Shown here: piece after piece, positions 15,744 through 23,678 of the stretch
Layout of the letters: each line of letters opens with the position of its first letter
Numbering within the stretch: position 1 is the first letter of the stretch
Virus record (IMG/VR): IMGVR_UViG_3300035701_000176
Coordinates: 1 to 31,555 of that record
DNA: 31,555 nucleotides
Origin: a virus
Direction: 5' to 3' (one strand)
The notes under the pieces: model-generated
Databases searched by the model: none
What the model saw: the letters and a program-made list of their open reading frames with translations, nothing else
Told to the model about the DNA's origin: nothing
Program-made: the position numbers and the translations under genes

Positions 15744-17453
15744 TTATAGTAATATTAATAAACAACGGCAGTGAGGATGAGCATTTGGCAGGATTAACGT
15801 GTAATCTGTGTCGTCACGGTCTGGAAATTGCATGTCAATCTGTTCTCGTGTGAAATGTTTTGTATCATGCTGCAAACAGTGTTCGCAGGTTCTGTCATCG
15901 ACAACCGCGACAAACATGTATGTCAGCGTCAATTCGATACCTAGTAATTCAAGGATGAGATCCAGCCGTTGCTTCCCTGTAACTGGAAGTTGCATGATTA
16001 CTTGTTCAATTTTCCTGCCTTGCAGGGTACCTTTTGATTGGACGGATCTTAGGGCTTTACCGTAACCTTGCAGATTCAGGGCCTTGTGAACCGTGCGAAA
16101 TTCGATCGTCAGATCGGTACGGACAGCTTTAACGGCTGTCCCATGTGCTTCTAGGTTGAGGCGTTTGGGATGTATGCTTTTGCCAGTAATTTCTTTCTTG
16201 AGACTTTCAAGATAGACCGCGCGGCCAGTCGCAAGATACTTTTGCAGTAATCGGAAGGGAAGAGCTACACCCCACTTGTGCAGGGCAGGGGCAATTATGG
16301 TTTCAAAAGCTTCCGCGCCATATCCAGCGTCAGAAAAGGCTTTTAAAATCGGTCCCCAAACGTCTTTTAGGAAACTGTCTATTCCGCCAGCAACATCTGT
16401 GAAGCCTAAAGCTTTGAATGGTATTATGAAAGCGTCAACACCATGACCAGTATCGGCGAACACTTGATTTAAGAATGTTACGAATTTGCTAAAACTGTCA
16501 GCACCGTGACCGCTATCAGAAAATCCTAATCCTTTAAATGGAATAGTAAATGCTTCGCTTCCGTGCCCCGTATCAGCAAAACCCATGGCTTTAAACAAGA
16601 TTTGAAAAACGTCAGAACCGTGTCCAACATCTGTAAAGCCCAGCGCTCGTAAAAGCGTGAATACATCTGCTCCATGACCAACATCAGCAAAACCCATGCT
16701 TCTGAAGGGCGTGTTAAACGTTTCTGCGCCGTGCCCAGTCTCGCTGAAGGGCATGGCACGGTAAGGATTAATGAAAGCGTCCGAACCTCCGCCGACATCA
16801 GAAAAGCTTTTGGCAGTTGCTCCTGCCGCCGCTTTGAAAGTTGCGATGCAACCAAGCCAAACACTACTCGATGTAAGAGTGTCTCCTGAGTTCGCTGTTC
16901 CAATGGCAGAGACGATCTTTTCCAGATAACCACCGCTGCATTCTCCTGGAATCTGTGCGCCATCAAGCAAAGTAAATCCTTGGGTGGGATTACTTTGAGC
17001 ACGGTAATCGCTTAATATAGCGCCTATCCACAGTTCATCTGCCTGAGTTGTATTAGCTGTTGTACCTGTATCTGAAGTCGTTCCAGTGCCAGTATTTATG
17101 GCGGTTTTATCAAGGAAACTGCTCGTCAGAACACCAGAATATTCGCATACGTCTCCTACTGCTCCGTTATATGCGCTTACTGCTAAAGTAATGGTGATTG
17201 TTTTTGAAGCTCCCGCGCCTACAACTCCAAACCATATTGCAACAGCCATTCCAGTGGTTGTTTTTTTAATTTGATAAGTCCAAGTTACACCAGTTTGAGC
17301 GATGCTTGAAACTTTCATCCCTGAAGCACCATAACATGCTATAATTGCAACGTTCACGTTTCCATTTATAGGGTCCGAAACTTGCGTTACAGTAATGCTG
17401 GTGCCAGTTGTGATGAATCCTCTTGCGTTGCCCTGAACCCGCGTAATCGCCAT
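15744..17453 (-). CDS. MuF-like minor head protein fused to adhesin-like and GHG-repeat domains (569 aa)
   Basis: A composite protein. Residues 1-212 are a beta-sandwich-like domain with the order VTWTYQIKKT ... AIWFGVVGAGASKTITITL ... CEYSGV, as in some viral and bacterial surface proteins. Residues 217-383 hold nine repeats of about 19 residues around F-(ST/A)D-x-GHG-(AS)(DE)-x-F. Residues about 395-569 end with the MuF / SPP1 gp7-type head morphogenesis signature: DDRTCEHC (C523, C526), then PHCRC (H561, C562, C564). MuF proteins usually follow the portal gene and are 250-400 residues; here two small genes intervene and long extra domains are added. No toxin domain is seen. Confidence 0.78.
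   Translation of the reverse strand: MAITRVQGNARGFITTGTSITVTQVSDPINGNVNVAIIACYGASGMKVSSIAQTGVTWTYQIKKTTTGMAVAIWFGVVGAGASKTITITLAVSAYNGAVGDVCEYSGVLTSSFLDKTAINTGTGTTSDTGTTANTTQADELWIGAILSDYRAQSNPTQGFTLLDGAQIPGECSGGYLEKIVSAIGTANSGDTLTSSSVWLGCIATFKAAAGATAKSFSDVGGGSDAFINPYRAMPFSETGHGAETFNTPFRSMGFADVGHGADVFTLLRALGFTDVGHGSDVFQILFKAMGFADTGHGSEAFTIPFKGLGFSDSGHGADSFSKFVTFLNQVFADTGHGVDAFIIPFKALGFTDVAGGIDSFLKDVWGPILKAFSDAGYGAEAFETIIAPALHKWGVALPFRLLQKYLATGRAVYLESLKKEITGKSIHPKRLNLEAHGTAVKAVRTDLTIEFRTVHKALNLQGYGKALRSVQSKGTLQGRKIEQVIMQLPVTGKQRLDLILELLGIELTLTYMFVAVVDDRTCEHCLQHDTKHFTREQIDMQFPDRDDTDYTLILPNAHPHCRCLLILL
16305..16805 (-). repeat. Nine GHG repeats in the MuF-like gene
   Basis: In-frame repeats with a period of 18-22 codons. 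The unit is F-x-D-x-G-H-G-x-D/E-x-F, then a helix-like spacer (xxxPFKALG). Units 1, 8 and 9 are degenerate (GGG, AGG, GYG in place of GHG). The regular His could place ligands along a rod or fibre. Confidence 0.9.
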
Positions 17454-17462
17454 TAATACATC

Positions 17463-17504
17463 ATTCCCCTGTTACTGCAAACCTTCCAAAATAAAGGGGG
17501 GAAT
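17463..17504. repeat. ATTCCCC / GGGGAAT inverted repeat before the MuF-like gene
   Basis: Arms at 17463-17469 and 17498-17504, 7 bp each, 28-base loop. In minus-strand RNA the arm close to the start codon contains the GGGGA that would serve as ribosome site of the MuF-like gene, so the fold could limit translation. Seen in sequence; effect is inference. Confidence 0.4.
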
Positions 17505-17538
17505 TTTTCTGTATCAATAATCTGTCCGCTTCACGCCT

Positions 17539-18048
17539 CTAAGTCCACGTAATCGTTCCCGTTATTCTCCAAGTCTGCCCAGCAGGTTTCGTGCCTAAAC
17601 TCGTGTTTTGCCTGCAAAGATTGTCTCCTGTATCGTTGCTCGCGTTGACTATTGTTTCTTCAAGCCATGCATATTCTGCCTCGCCTGATACGAAGTCTGA
17701 TTGGAACACGAGATCGTGGTCGCCGCTTTGTTGTGGGTACGTAGCGTTCATTCCCTTCCATAGTTTGTTGGTGGCCGCTTGAAGACCAGTTTGTGTATCG
17801 ACTGGAGCGGTAGCTGAATCTCCAACTCCAATACGGGCATTGGCATTGTTCCATGCGTTTTTGGCTGAACCAACTCCTGCTATCAGATAGAACACTCCAA
17901 TTAATCCTTCATGCAGAAGGCAATTGTGGCTTGCTTCGGCAGTTTCATATGGCTTAATGTTTTTCTCTAAGATTTCCTTTGAATCTTTCGCCTTGAACTT
18001 TTCAACCTTCCAAGTTAATACGCCTTTGGCTTTATCTTTCATACTCAT
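17539..18048 (-). CDS. Virion structural protein, head module (169 aa)
   Basis: It has NAWNNANARIGVGDSATAPVD...QAATNKLWKGMNATYPQ...VFQSDFVSGEAEYAWLEETIVNAS, an arrangement common in a widespread set of tailed-virus structural proteins (N.ANA.IGVGDSST, LQAATNKL, F.A.W.E.G..NA). These are usually called tail or structural proteins without biochemical proof. It sits between the Ig-like and MuF-like genes, so a head decoration or neck role is possible. ATG at 18048 with GGAGG about 11 bases upstream. Confidence 0.72.
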   Translation of the reverse strand: MSMKDKAKGVLTWKVEKFKAKDSKEILEKNIKPYETAEASHNCLLHEGLIGVFYLIAGVGSAKNAWNNANARIGVGDSATAPVDTQTGLQAATNKLWKGMNATYPQQSGDHDLVFQSDFVSGEAEYAWLEETIVNASNDTGDNLCRQNTSLGTKPAGQTWRITGTITWT

Positions 18049-18076
18049 AGTTTTTTATTCCTCCTGTTTTCTTTGA

Positions 18077-18367
18077 TTAACCGTAAACTTCTTCAGCCGT
18101 AACTTCGAAACCGCATTTAAGGCCCCGTTTCACTTCCAACTGTGGAACCCAAACAAACTCAACCTCCCCGATTTCACCAGACTTAAGGCTCTTGGAAGCG
18201 GAAACCTTCACGTTTGGATCTGAAACAGTAATCAGGATCTTCCGCAGTTCACCTTGACTATCATTCTTCAAAAAGACTTTTACAGACTGAGACGTGCCAA
18301 CCTGAACCTCTCCAAAATCAAGGGATTCAGCACGCGCTTTACAGTCTTTGTCCTTGAAAAACTGCAT
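18077..18367 (-). CDS. Ig-like (ASH/DUF1573-like) domain protein (96 aa)
   Basis: The sequence SLDFGEVQVGTSQSVKVFLKN ... ITVSDPNVKVSAS matches the start of ASH/DUF1573-type Ig-like domains (LDFG.V..G......V.L.N). A single domain with no signal peptide. Its ATG overlaps the portal stop by 1 base (TAATG), so it is made with the portal. A capsid decoration role is plausible, since free Ig-like domains often decorate virions. Confidence 0.75.
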   Translation of the reverse strand: MQFFKDKDCKARAESLDFGEVQVGTSQSVKVFLKNDSQGELRKILITVSDPNVKVSASKSLKSGEIGEVEFVWVPQLEVKRGLKCGFEVTAEEVYG

Positions 18368-19746
18368 TAAGATCCCTGCTTCAATATTTTTTGCAGAGCC
18401 TTTTTCTTGAGTTGCTCCATTTCCTCAGTCATCGACGGAACAAACCGACTATCCATAACCGTGCCCTTCCCCGCCTCATCAGGATAACCCAATGTTTTCC
18501 GAGCCCACGACGGACTTACAACACCATGCTCAATTTCGCCCTGCAGTTTGGTGCTGAGACTTGTTTTATCCTCTTCTTTCATCGGGCGCCAAATCATCTT
18601 CACAGGCTTCGCGGTCTGGACAAGACTGAAGAGGTTGGCTTCATGGAACCGTTTCAAAACGCGTTGGTAACTCCTGACTTCCGCCTCCAGAATCCTTTCT
18701 TGATATTCAGCTGTGGCCATTGTAGTTGTGCCTCCGAAACCGAGGGCGGGTTCTGGAACTCCGAGGCCTGCAACCAAATTGCGTGTGAAGTGAGCGAGAA
18801 TAGGCTCGACAGTTTGACGGCCGCCAACACTTGCACTTTGATAGACCTCTTGGATCTGCTCGATTGTTCCGTCGTTGAATATGTCTTCTCCAGGCTTTCG
18901 GTTGATCACGCCATTCTTGACTCTGTCATATGTGTCTTTGTCAACGGGGTTATCTTTACCCCCTATCTGAATATGAAGCATTGGATCTGCACGGCGTCGT
19001 GCTATCCAGGGCAGTTTTTCCTCCATGAACAATAATGCTTTGATTGTTGGTAGGACGCAGCGGAGGCAGCTGACCCCGAAGAGTGCCCAGGGTTCAACGT
19101 TGCATTTGAGATGCAGGATGTCAGCGGGTTTTATATGGTCAACTTTGCCGAAGCTAGGTTCATAATGATATTCTATGATTTGCTGTTCACTATCGAGTTT
19201 CAAGCCTATTTTCAAGGGGTTTAAAGCTTTGTATGTCTGCTCTTTCAGTTTTTGCCAGTACATGTTTCCAGAGATGAGAGCGAAAAGGGCTCCATCACGA
19301 AACACTGTGTCTGCCTGCAAGTTAGTTAGCAGGTCTGTGATGGCTTTCTTGCTTGCATCATCCTCTGATTCGAGGTCGTAGCCCATTTGCCAAATCATAA
19401 ACTGTTTGATGTTAACGGCACGAGCAACGTAGGGAATGTAGTTGTATGCGTCAAGATAATCCTGGAAGTCATTGAAGTCATCTGGGTATTTGATGCCGCT
19501 AACGGTGTCTACACTGACTTTCACCGCTGTAGCAGGATTCACAGAGGCTTCGATAAGTTTGGCAGTTTCAAGTCTGCCTCGAATACGAGTCTCGCTTGAC
19601 TGATTTTGGTCTGAACTTGAAATGAGGTAGGGCCCTGGAGTTGGACCTTGCACCGTGACAAGACCTTGCAGCTTAATCGGAGGGGGAGATTTAGGTTTTG
19701 GATGCAACTTATTGAAAGGCCAAGGCCAAGACTCTTTCTCACTCAT
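18367..19746 (-). CDS. Portal protein (459 aa)
   Basis: Forms the dodecameric DNA gate. Recognised from the phage portal layout: after a Pro-rich N-terminus, YIPYVARAVNIKQFMIWQMGYDL, then GNMYWQKLKE (the 'fGNaY' strand), KPADILHLKC, WALFGVSCLR, a stem/crown region NRKPGEDIF, and FTRNLVAGLGVPEPALGFGG, then the C-terminal helices. It lies next to TerL with one microgene between, and its ATG shares a base with the previous stop. Length is normal for the family. High confidence from these motifs and from synteny. Confidence 0.93.
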   Translation of the reverse strand: MSEKESWPWPFNKLHPKPKSPPPIKLQGLVTVQGPTPGPYLISSSDQNQSSETRIRGRLETAKLIEASVNPATAVKVSVDTVSGIKYPDDFNDFQDYLDAYNYIPYVARAVNIKQFMIWQMGYDLESEDDASKKAITDLLTNLQADTVFRDGALFALISGNMYWQKLKEQTYKALNPLKIGLKLDSEQQIIEYHYEPSFGKVDHIKPADILHLKCNVEPWALFGVSCLRCVLPTIKALLFMEEKLPWIARRRADPMLHIQIGGKDNPVDKDTYDRVKNGVINRKPGEDIFNDGTIEQIQEVYQSASVGGRQTVEPILAHFTRNLVAGLGVPEPALGFGGTTTMATAEYQERILEAEVRSYQRVLKRFHEANLFSLVQTAKPVKMIWRPMKEEDKTSLSTKLQGEIEHGVVSPSWARKTLGYPDEAGKGTVMDSRFVPSMTEEMEQLKKKALQKILKQGS

Positions 19747-19892
19747 TATTCAAACTCCTGGCATTCGAAAGCTATTTCCATCCATTTCAGGTCTCGGTCC
19801 CCAGGAGGCATATTCCAAACCGCATCTACCTTCGTAACATGCTCACAGCTCATCCATTTCCTGCAAAAGATACAAGACCGTTCCTTACTCAT
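19746..19892 (-). CDS. Cys-rich microprotein, 48 aa, between TerL and portal
   Basis: Found by reading the 142-base gap. The ATG overlaps the TerL stop (ATGA) and its TAA overlaps the portal ATG (TAATG); GGAG lies a few bases upstream. The protein begins MSKERSCIFCRKWMSCEH, giving C-x2-C-x5-C plus His, with one more Cys near the end. This looks like a small zinc finger. The position in the packaging operon suggests a role with terminase or portal, but no family was recognised. Confidence 0.72.
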   Translation of the reverse strand: MSKERSCIFCRKWMSCEHVTKVDAVWNMPPGDRDLKWMEIAFECQEFE

Positions 19893-21127
19893 TTGTCTCC
19901 TACAACTCCGAAACTTACGAGCCCATGCATCCGACGGCGAATTGAAATCGTATATCGCATAGCATCAATAGCATGGTCATTCTCTTTCACGTTCTCATCA
20001 TACTCAGCCAATTCCCCGATCAGATTAACACATCTCGATGAGATGAACAGCCGGGGTTTACCATCACCCTGAATCGTGAAGCGGCTGCCGAGCTCCCGGA
20101 TTCCGTCTTCTCTCTTGTACTTGTTACCTTCAACAGTGAGGCCTGCTCTTCGAATCATCTCGATAGTTTCAGGATCCGAGGGATCACAGATTATTCTTCC
20201 TCGACCATAACAACTGTAAAAATCTTGCAGCGCCTCTATCAGTTTTTCAGTTGGAAGTTGACTGCCGTAGACTTCGTCGAGGACCCACATGCGACCGTCA
20301 TGATCGAGACCTACTACAAGGATGCATGCTGGATTTGTCCAGCCGAAATCAACGCCATAACGCACTTCAGTCAGCAGATCCTTTGTGATTTCACGGACAT
20401 GTAGGGTGCTGTCGAACGTGAAGGTTTTGCCGCCGACCTGCGCGAAGCGGCCGTAAATGAATCTGTCGGCTAATCCTTTTGTGTGGCTTCGGACTATACT
20501 ATCGATGTATTCCTTGGTTAAGTATGGGTTGTCAAAGATGCTCCAGCGGTAAACCTTGCTTTGAGGATCCTTGCTTAATGGATCTTCGAAGAATTTGTAG
20601 AGGCCGCTCCCAGGCGCATTCGGGGTTGTGGTTATGAAGGCGCCTGTTGGATATCGTCCTGGAATGCTGCCTCTGATTCGGCGAAGGATCGTTTTCCAGG
20701 CCAAGTCAAACTGTCTGACTAAGCGGCCTTCATCCAGGTGCACAACGTCGATGTTGGGGCCTTCAGCCATCTCCGGGTTTTCGAGACTGCCGAACCAAAG
20801 TCGGCTTCCATTTGTGAGGTCTATCCGGTTGTCGCTTTTATTAAAGTCTCGAACCATGGGATTGGTTCCGATTGGAAATCCGAGGAGCCTTTCAAGTGTC
20901 GGGATGAGAATTCGACGGACCATGGGATAGCTCGGTTCAAAAATGTATCCGACACTGCCGTCGTGTTCGATGAGCCAGCTGAGGATTTCAAAGACGCCCG
21001 CAATGGTTTTGCCTCCTCCGGTGCCGGCGCTGATGAGCCTATATTTTATGTGGTAGCGGTCATTGTGGAAGAGTTTCTGTTTTGGATGTGGTAGATACGG
21101 GATCTGTATTTCCTTTTGAATGCTCAT
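19889..21127 (-). CDS. terL: Terminase large subunit, TerL (412 aa)
   Basis: Packages DNA into the head as an ATPase and nuclease. Visible motifs: Walker A SAGTGGGKT (33-41), Walker B and catalytic Glu VVHLDE (128-133), coupling TTTPN (166-170), and the RNase H-like nuclease acids D260 (YGVDFGW), D315 (CDPSD) and D388 (HAIDAMRY). Length is typical. The gene overlaps the small subunit gene by 68 bases. The nuclease and ATPase sets are both complete, so the enzyme should be active. Confidence 0.97.
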   Translation of the reverse strand: MSIQKEIQIPYLPHPKQKLFHNDRYHIKYRLISAGTGGGKTIAGVFEILSWLIEHDGSVGYIFEPSYPMVRRILIPTLERLLGFPIGTNPMVRDFNKSDNRIDLTNGSRLWFGSLENPEMAEGPNIDVVHLDEGRLVRQFDLAWKTILRRIRGSIPGRYPTGAFITTTPNAPGSGLYKFFEDPLSKDPQSKVYRWSIFDNPYLTKEYIDSIVRSHTKGLADRFIYGRFAQVGGKTFTFDSTLHVREITKDLLTEVRYGVDFGWTNPACILVVGLDHDGRMWVLDEVYGSQLPTEKLIEALQDFYSCYGRGRIICDPSDPETIEMIRRAGLTVEGNKYKREDGIRELGSRFTIQGDGKPRLFISSRCVNLIGELAEYDENVKENDHAIDAMRYTISIRRRMHGLVSFGVVGDK

Positions 21128-21464
21128 CTTGTTCAGGAGTCCACATTTTAACTATAATTTTGCCCTGAGCTTCCACCTTGACGTCGAGGGGCATGGTTTT
21201 ACCGACCAACCGACAGATGTTCGCGAAGAGACACCTTCTGTCAGCTGGATCCTTCAGATCCAGGTTACTTAGGGCCCGTTGAAAAAGGTCATGAATATAA
21301 TTCTTGAACCATGTGGGATCTGTTCGGAGGGCCTGCATGTCCTTCCAGATTGTGACTTCTGCAACTTCAAGTTGATTGGCGATTTCACGTTCGGTGAAGC
21401 CTTGACCTAGGAGTTCTATGACTTTGAGTCTTCTTTGCTCGGCTTGTTCGGGAGCTCCACCCAT
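21060..21464 (-). CDS. terS: Terminase small subunit, TerS-like (134 aa)
   Basis: DNA-recognition partner of TerL. The HTH at about residues 23-46 (FTEREIANQLEVAEVTIWKDMQ) is typical, with a helical middle likely forming the ring and a polar tail rich in Thr/Ser/Lys. It precedes and overlaps TerL, the usual order. A TATA-like box at 21480-21487 lies about 20 bases before the ATG, so a very short or absent leader is possible. It heads the late operon. Confidence 0.87.
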   Translation of the reverse strand: MGGAPEQAEQRRLKVIELLGQGFTEREIANQLEVAEVTIWKDMQALRTDPTWFKNYIHDLFQRALSNLDLKDPADRRCLFANICRLVGKTMPLDVKVEAQGKIIVKMWTPEQDEHSKGNTDPVSTTSKTETLPQ

Positions 21465-21479
21465 AAGTCTATACTTCCC

Positions 21480-21487
21480 TATATTTT
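21480..21487 (-). promoter_or_regulatory. Possible late promoter TATA box
   Basis: AAAATATA on the minus strand, about 20 bases before the ATG of the TerS gene. Archaeal TATA boxes centre about 26 bases before the transcription start, so this spacing is somewhat close. Low confidence. Confidence 0.35.
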
Positions 21488-21717
21488 CACGTCAAGGCAT
21501 GGGTCCCGATTGCCACGAGAATAGCGATTAACGTCATAACCGTGAAGATAAGCGTAGTCATGATCTTTTTATTGATAGATTTTGTTGCATCTTCTAGTGC
21601 CTTGATTCTGAAGTCTACAACCTTATGTTTCTCAGTGCACAATTCTTTGACTTTGCTCATTTCAACTGTATGAACGTCTTTTCTCACGTATTTTTCGTTA
21701 AGGTTTTTGTCGCTCAT
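21487..21717 (-). CDS. Coiled-coil protein with C-terminal membrane segment, XhlA-like plan (76 aa)
   Basis: Residues about 5-50 are a charged helix/coiled coil, then one hydrophobic segment (MTTLIFTVMTLIAILVAIGT) reaches the C-terminus. This tail-anchored plan resembles the XhlA family of phage lysis-associated proteins. ATG at 21717 (MSDKNLNEK) is preferred: GAGG lies 9 bases upstream; the frame can extend to 21753. It is the last gene before the TerS promoter. It could take part in lysis or membrane docking. Sequence-level identity to XhlA cannot be checked here. Confidence 0.65.
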   Translation of the reverse strand: MSDKNLNEKYVRKDVHTVEMSKVKELCTEKHKVVDFRIKALEDATKSINKKIMTTLIFTVMTLIAILVAIGTHALT

Positions 21718-21764
21718 TTCTCGGTTCCTCAAAACGTTATGGATGCATGTCAAAGGCTTTTCGC

Positions 21765-22010
21765 CTAGAGAATGGTAATGTTGCGATCGAGGCTGCCCTG
21801 ACCTCTTGCGTCAGTCAAAACTTCTCCCTCTGCTACGCGGGCTTCGAAAGGATGAAAGGGAAAGCCGACTGTTTGCATGTACAAGGTGATTTCGCCTGGT
21901 GACAATGTGTTGATGGTTTCACCGTGTTTCTTATCAAAGAAGCTGCTGCTCATAATGAAAGTGCGTAAGGTTCGTTTCTTGTTTTTGAATGGAAGTCTTT
22001 TATGGGGCAT
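21765..22010 (-). CDS. Small basic protein, unknown (81 aa)
   Basis: The N-terminus is basic (MPHKRLPFKNKKRTLRTF), followed by a mixed alpha/beta part. No Cys motif or membrane segment. ATG at 22010 is chosen for its AGGGAG about 9 bases upstream; a GTG at 22037 also opens the frame. Upstream is about 70 bases with a CTCTC/GAGAG stem and TTTTCGC repeats. Function unknown. Confidence 0.6.
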   Translation of the reverse strand: MPHKRLPFKNKKRTLRTFIMSSSFFDKKHGETINTLSPGEITLYMQTVGFPFHPFEARVAEGEVLTDARGQGSLDRNITIL

Positions 22011-22080
22011 ATAGTCGGACTCCCTACTGGTGATCACACTGCTCTCGCTAAGGGAGAGAGGCGAAAAGCGAAAACTTGAG

Positions 22081-22266
22081 TTATGTGCGCTTTCTGTCTG
22101 TGATGGTAGAGGCTTTTAAAAGTTTAGGGTTTGTGTGCACGGACCTGAGGTATGTGAGACACGCGGTTCGGATAATGTCGGTTCTTGTTGTATGGAGGAG
22201 ATCGGCTGTTCTATCGAGGTGATTGACAAGTTCCTGTTCAAGCCGACAATGAACCCGCGCCTTCAA
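22081..22266 (-). CDS. Ribbon-helix-helix DNA-binding protein (61 aa)
   Basis: MKARVHCRLEQELVNHLDRTADLL then TTRTDIIRTACLTYLRS shows the CopG/Arc-type plan: an N-terminal strand, then two helices with a TRTDIIRTA turn. It starts with TTG at 22266, with GAGG upstream at long spacing. A transcriptional repressor is the usual role for such small proteins. It is one of two RHH proteins here. Confidence 0.72.
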   Translation of the reverse strand: MKARVHCRLEQELVNHLDRTADLLHTTRTDIIRTACLTYLRSVHTNPKLLKASTITDRKRT

Positions 22267-22283
22267 ACTTGTGTTTTACTCCT

Positions 22284-22847
22284 CTAAACCGAATCTTCTT
22301 TTCTGGGAAATTCCCAGATGGCGTCAAATATGCCAGGATTATCCACTTTTGTACCTTCAAACACCGCGAGGATGACCTTCAGATTGTTGTTCTGTTGTTT
22401 GATGAGTTTGTATGCTGTGAGTCGTGGACCGTCCCTGAGAAGATTGCTGGAAGGATTCATCTCACATTCTACAATGTAGAACATTGTTCCATAGGTATCG
22501 CGTACTGCATGGCGATACTCTACCATATTTCCTTCTGCAAAATACTTGTCCACAATCTTGACGAGTTCGGGATCAGTGTCCTTCTTTAATCCCCCCTCAG
22601 ACTTGGGATCGTAGATAACGGCACAGGCTACATCAGCATAAAGCCGAAGCTCAGCCGTAGCAATCCTTGTGCTGCCAAATCCGCCTCCTTCAACAGTGCT
22701 TTGTGTCTTAACGTCCAAGGCATTTTCCCTGACGAATGTAACTTGAAGAAACTCGTCGCCCAGAACCTCGTTGAGCAATTTCAAACTTGCCATACGAACA
22801 AGATTTTGATGCCATGAAGACCCTTTTCGTCCTCCAACTTCATTCAT
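22284..22847 (-). CDS. Possible PD-(D/E)XK nuclease-like protein (187 aa)
   Basis: Not firmly recognised. D72 (YADVACAVIYD), then E127-x-E129 (YIVECEMN), then K147 (RLTAYKLIK) recall a PD-(D/E)XK fold, in which an Asp and a following ExE/ExK pair bind metal. The next strand LKVILAVFEGTK also fits. The ATG overlaps the stop of the 41-residue Arg-rich gene (ATGA). If real, it could process viral DNA or attack host DNA. A structure prediction would decide. Confidence 0.5.
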   Translation of the reverse strand: MNEVGGRKGSSWHQNLVRMASLKLLNEVLGDEFLQVTFVRENALDVKTQSTVEGGGFGSTRIATAELRLYADVACAVIYDPKSEGGLKKDTDPELVKIVDKYFAEGNMVEYRHAVRDTYGTMFYIVECEMNPSSNLLRDGPRLTAYKLIKQQNNNLKVILAVFEGTKVDNPGIFDAIWEFPRKEDSV

Positions 22848-22969
22848 TGCGTTTTACCATCCCTCTTCGAAAATGCTCTCCTTTCCCTGTCTCGTTCTCG
22901 TAACCTAGCCCTCAAATCCCAAGGCAACACGGCTAATTCACGCTTCTGAAAACCACGCAACGGCTTCAA
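22844..22969 (-). CDS. Arg-rich microprotein (41 aa)
   Basis: Open frame in the gap before the possible nuclease gene. It starts with TTG at 22969, with GAGG upstream, and its TGA overlaps the next ATG. The product is very basic (MKPLRGFQKRELAVLPWDLRA split here: ... LRARLRERDRERRAFSKR) with a helix-like Arg/Glu stretch. It could bind nucleic acid or be part of the nuclease complex. Start codon and coupling support it; there is no homology evidence. Confidence 0.55.
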   Translation of the reverse strand: MKPLRGFQKRELAVLPWDLRARLRERDRERRAFSKRDGKTQ

Positions 22970-22988
22970 ATCCTATTCCTCACCGGTC

Positions 22989-23261
22989 TTAAACATGAAA
23001 TTTATCGCTTTTCGTATAGTTGGCATTCAATGTGCCGCCTTCTGGCACGGCATAAACGATCCATTCACTATTTTGAAGAGTGCCGTATCTGAAGAAGTAA
23101 ATTAGCCAATTGTTTCCTCGCTTTGTTTTCACCCAGAATGTATCTGCTAATTCGATCGACTCTTTTGGTGTATGAATAGAAACTACTGTCTCTTGTATGG
23201 CATTTTCTATTGCGTTTACTGTTCGCTTTTCAATTATGCAATTATGCATGTTTTTGATCAT
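22989..23261 (-). CDS. Small protein of unknown function (90 aa)
   Basis: Not recognised. ATG at 23261 has a strong GAGGTGA 9 bases upstream, and the gene follows the AbrB-like gene by 15 bases. The protein has a helix at the N-terminus (VNAIENAIQETVVSI) and strands around NNWLIYFFRYG and EWIVYAVPEGG. No Cys motif or membrane segment. Confidence 0.68.
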   Translation of the reverse strand: MIKNMHNCIIEKRTVNAIENAIQETVVSIHTPKESIELADTFWVKTKRGNNWLIYFFRYGTLQNSEWIVYAVPEGGTLNANYTKSDKFHV

Positions 23262-23276
23262 ACGATCACTTCACCT

Positions 23277-23528
23277 CTATTCTTCTTCCCTCTTCTTTCT
23301 GTAGTGATCGAGAAACCAAACCCGCACTCGATCTCCACTGATCACGCCCTGCACATCAGCCAAATCTTTCGGAATGATGACGCATAGGCTGTTGCCTCGG
23401 GAAGAGACGCCTAACACAATCATTTCCTTTAGGTTGCCAACTTTCTGCCATTGGCTGATTGAGAACTTTTCCTGAGAAAACCGTCCTCTTACGTCAGGAG
23501 ACGGGCTAATCTTTTTTGTGGTCTTCAA
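23277..23528 (-). CDS. AbrB/MazE-like swapped-hairpin regulator (83 aa)
   Basis: The C-terminal part reads LGVSSRGNSLCVIIPKDLADVQGVISGDRVRVWFL, the AbrB/SpoVT/MazE pattern (VSSRGNS..V.IPK.LA...G...GD.V.V). It probably represses or activates viral promoters, or acts as an antitoxin-type DNA binder. TTG at 23528 is preferred: GAGGAGG lies about 9 bases upstream. The GTG at 23576 also opens the frame. The promoter-like AAAAATAGG at 23576-23584 would give a short leader. A hairpin is found upstream at 23624-23647. Confidence 0.75.
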   Translation of the reverse strand: MKTTKKISPSPDVRGRFSQEKFSISQWQKVGNLKEMIVLGVSSRGNSLCVIIPKDLADVQGVISGDRVRVWFLDHYRKKREEE

Positions 23529-23575
23529 ATTACATTGTCCTCCTCGAATTCGAATATATTTGACGTATTGGAACA

Positions 23576-23584
23576 CCTATTTTT
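23576..23584 (-). promoter_or_regulatory. Promoter-like AAAAATAGG upstream of AbrB-like gene
   Basis: Resembles the AAAAATAG element repeated at 24159-24187 and a relaxed archaeal TATA box. About 26 bases downstream lies a likely start region before the GAGGAGG and TTG 23528. Confidence 0.4.
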
Positions 23585-23623
23585 ACGTGGAATAGCCATT
23601 TTTGCACATCTCGCTTTTCTACT

Positions 23624-23647
23624 ACTGTTTGGTCAGGGGGAAACAGT
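23624..23647. terminator. ACTGTTT / AAACAGT hairpin
   Basis: Perfect 7-bp arms with a 10-base loop, located after the stop of the 138-residue gene and before the AbrB-like gene promoter. A transcription end or an operator are both possible. Confidence 0.4.
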
Positions 23648-23678
23648 GAAACCGAGGGGGTCGTGGAAGCATGGACAT

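Noticed and set aside
18391-19035. 214-codon plus-strand open frame
   Set aside because: It is antisense to the clearly recognised portal gene and has no protein-like motif.
23577-23678. Short frames (25-29 codons) upstream of the AbrB-like gene
   Set aside because: No good ribosome site, and they cover the probable promoter and hairpin.
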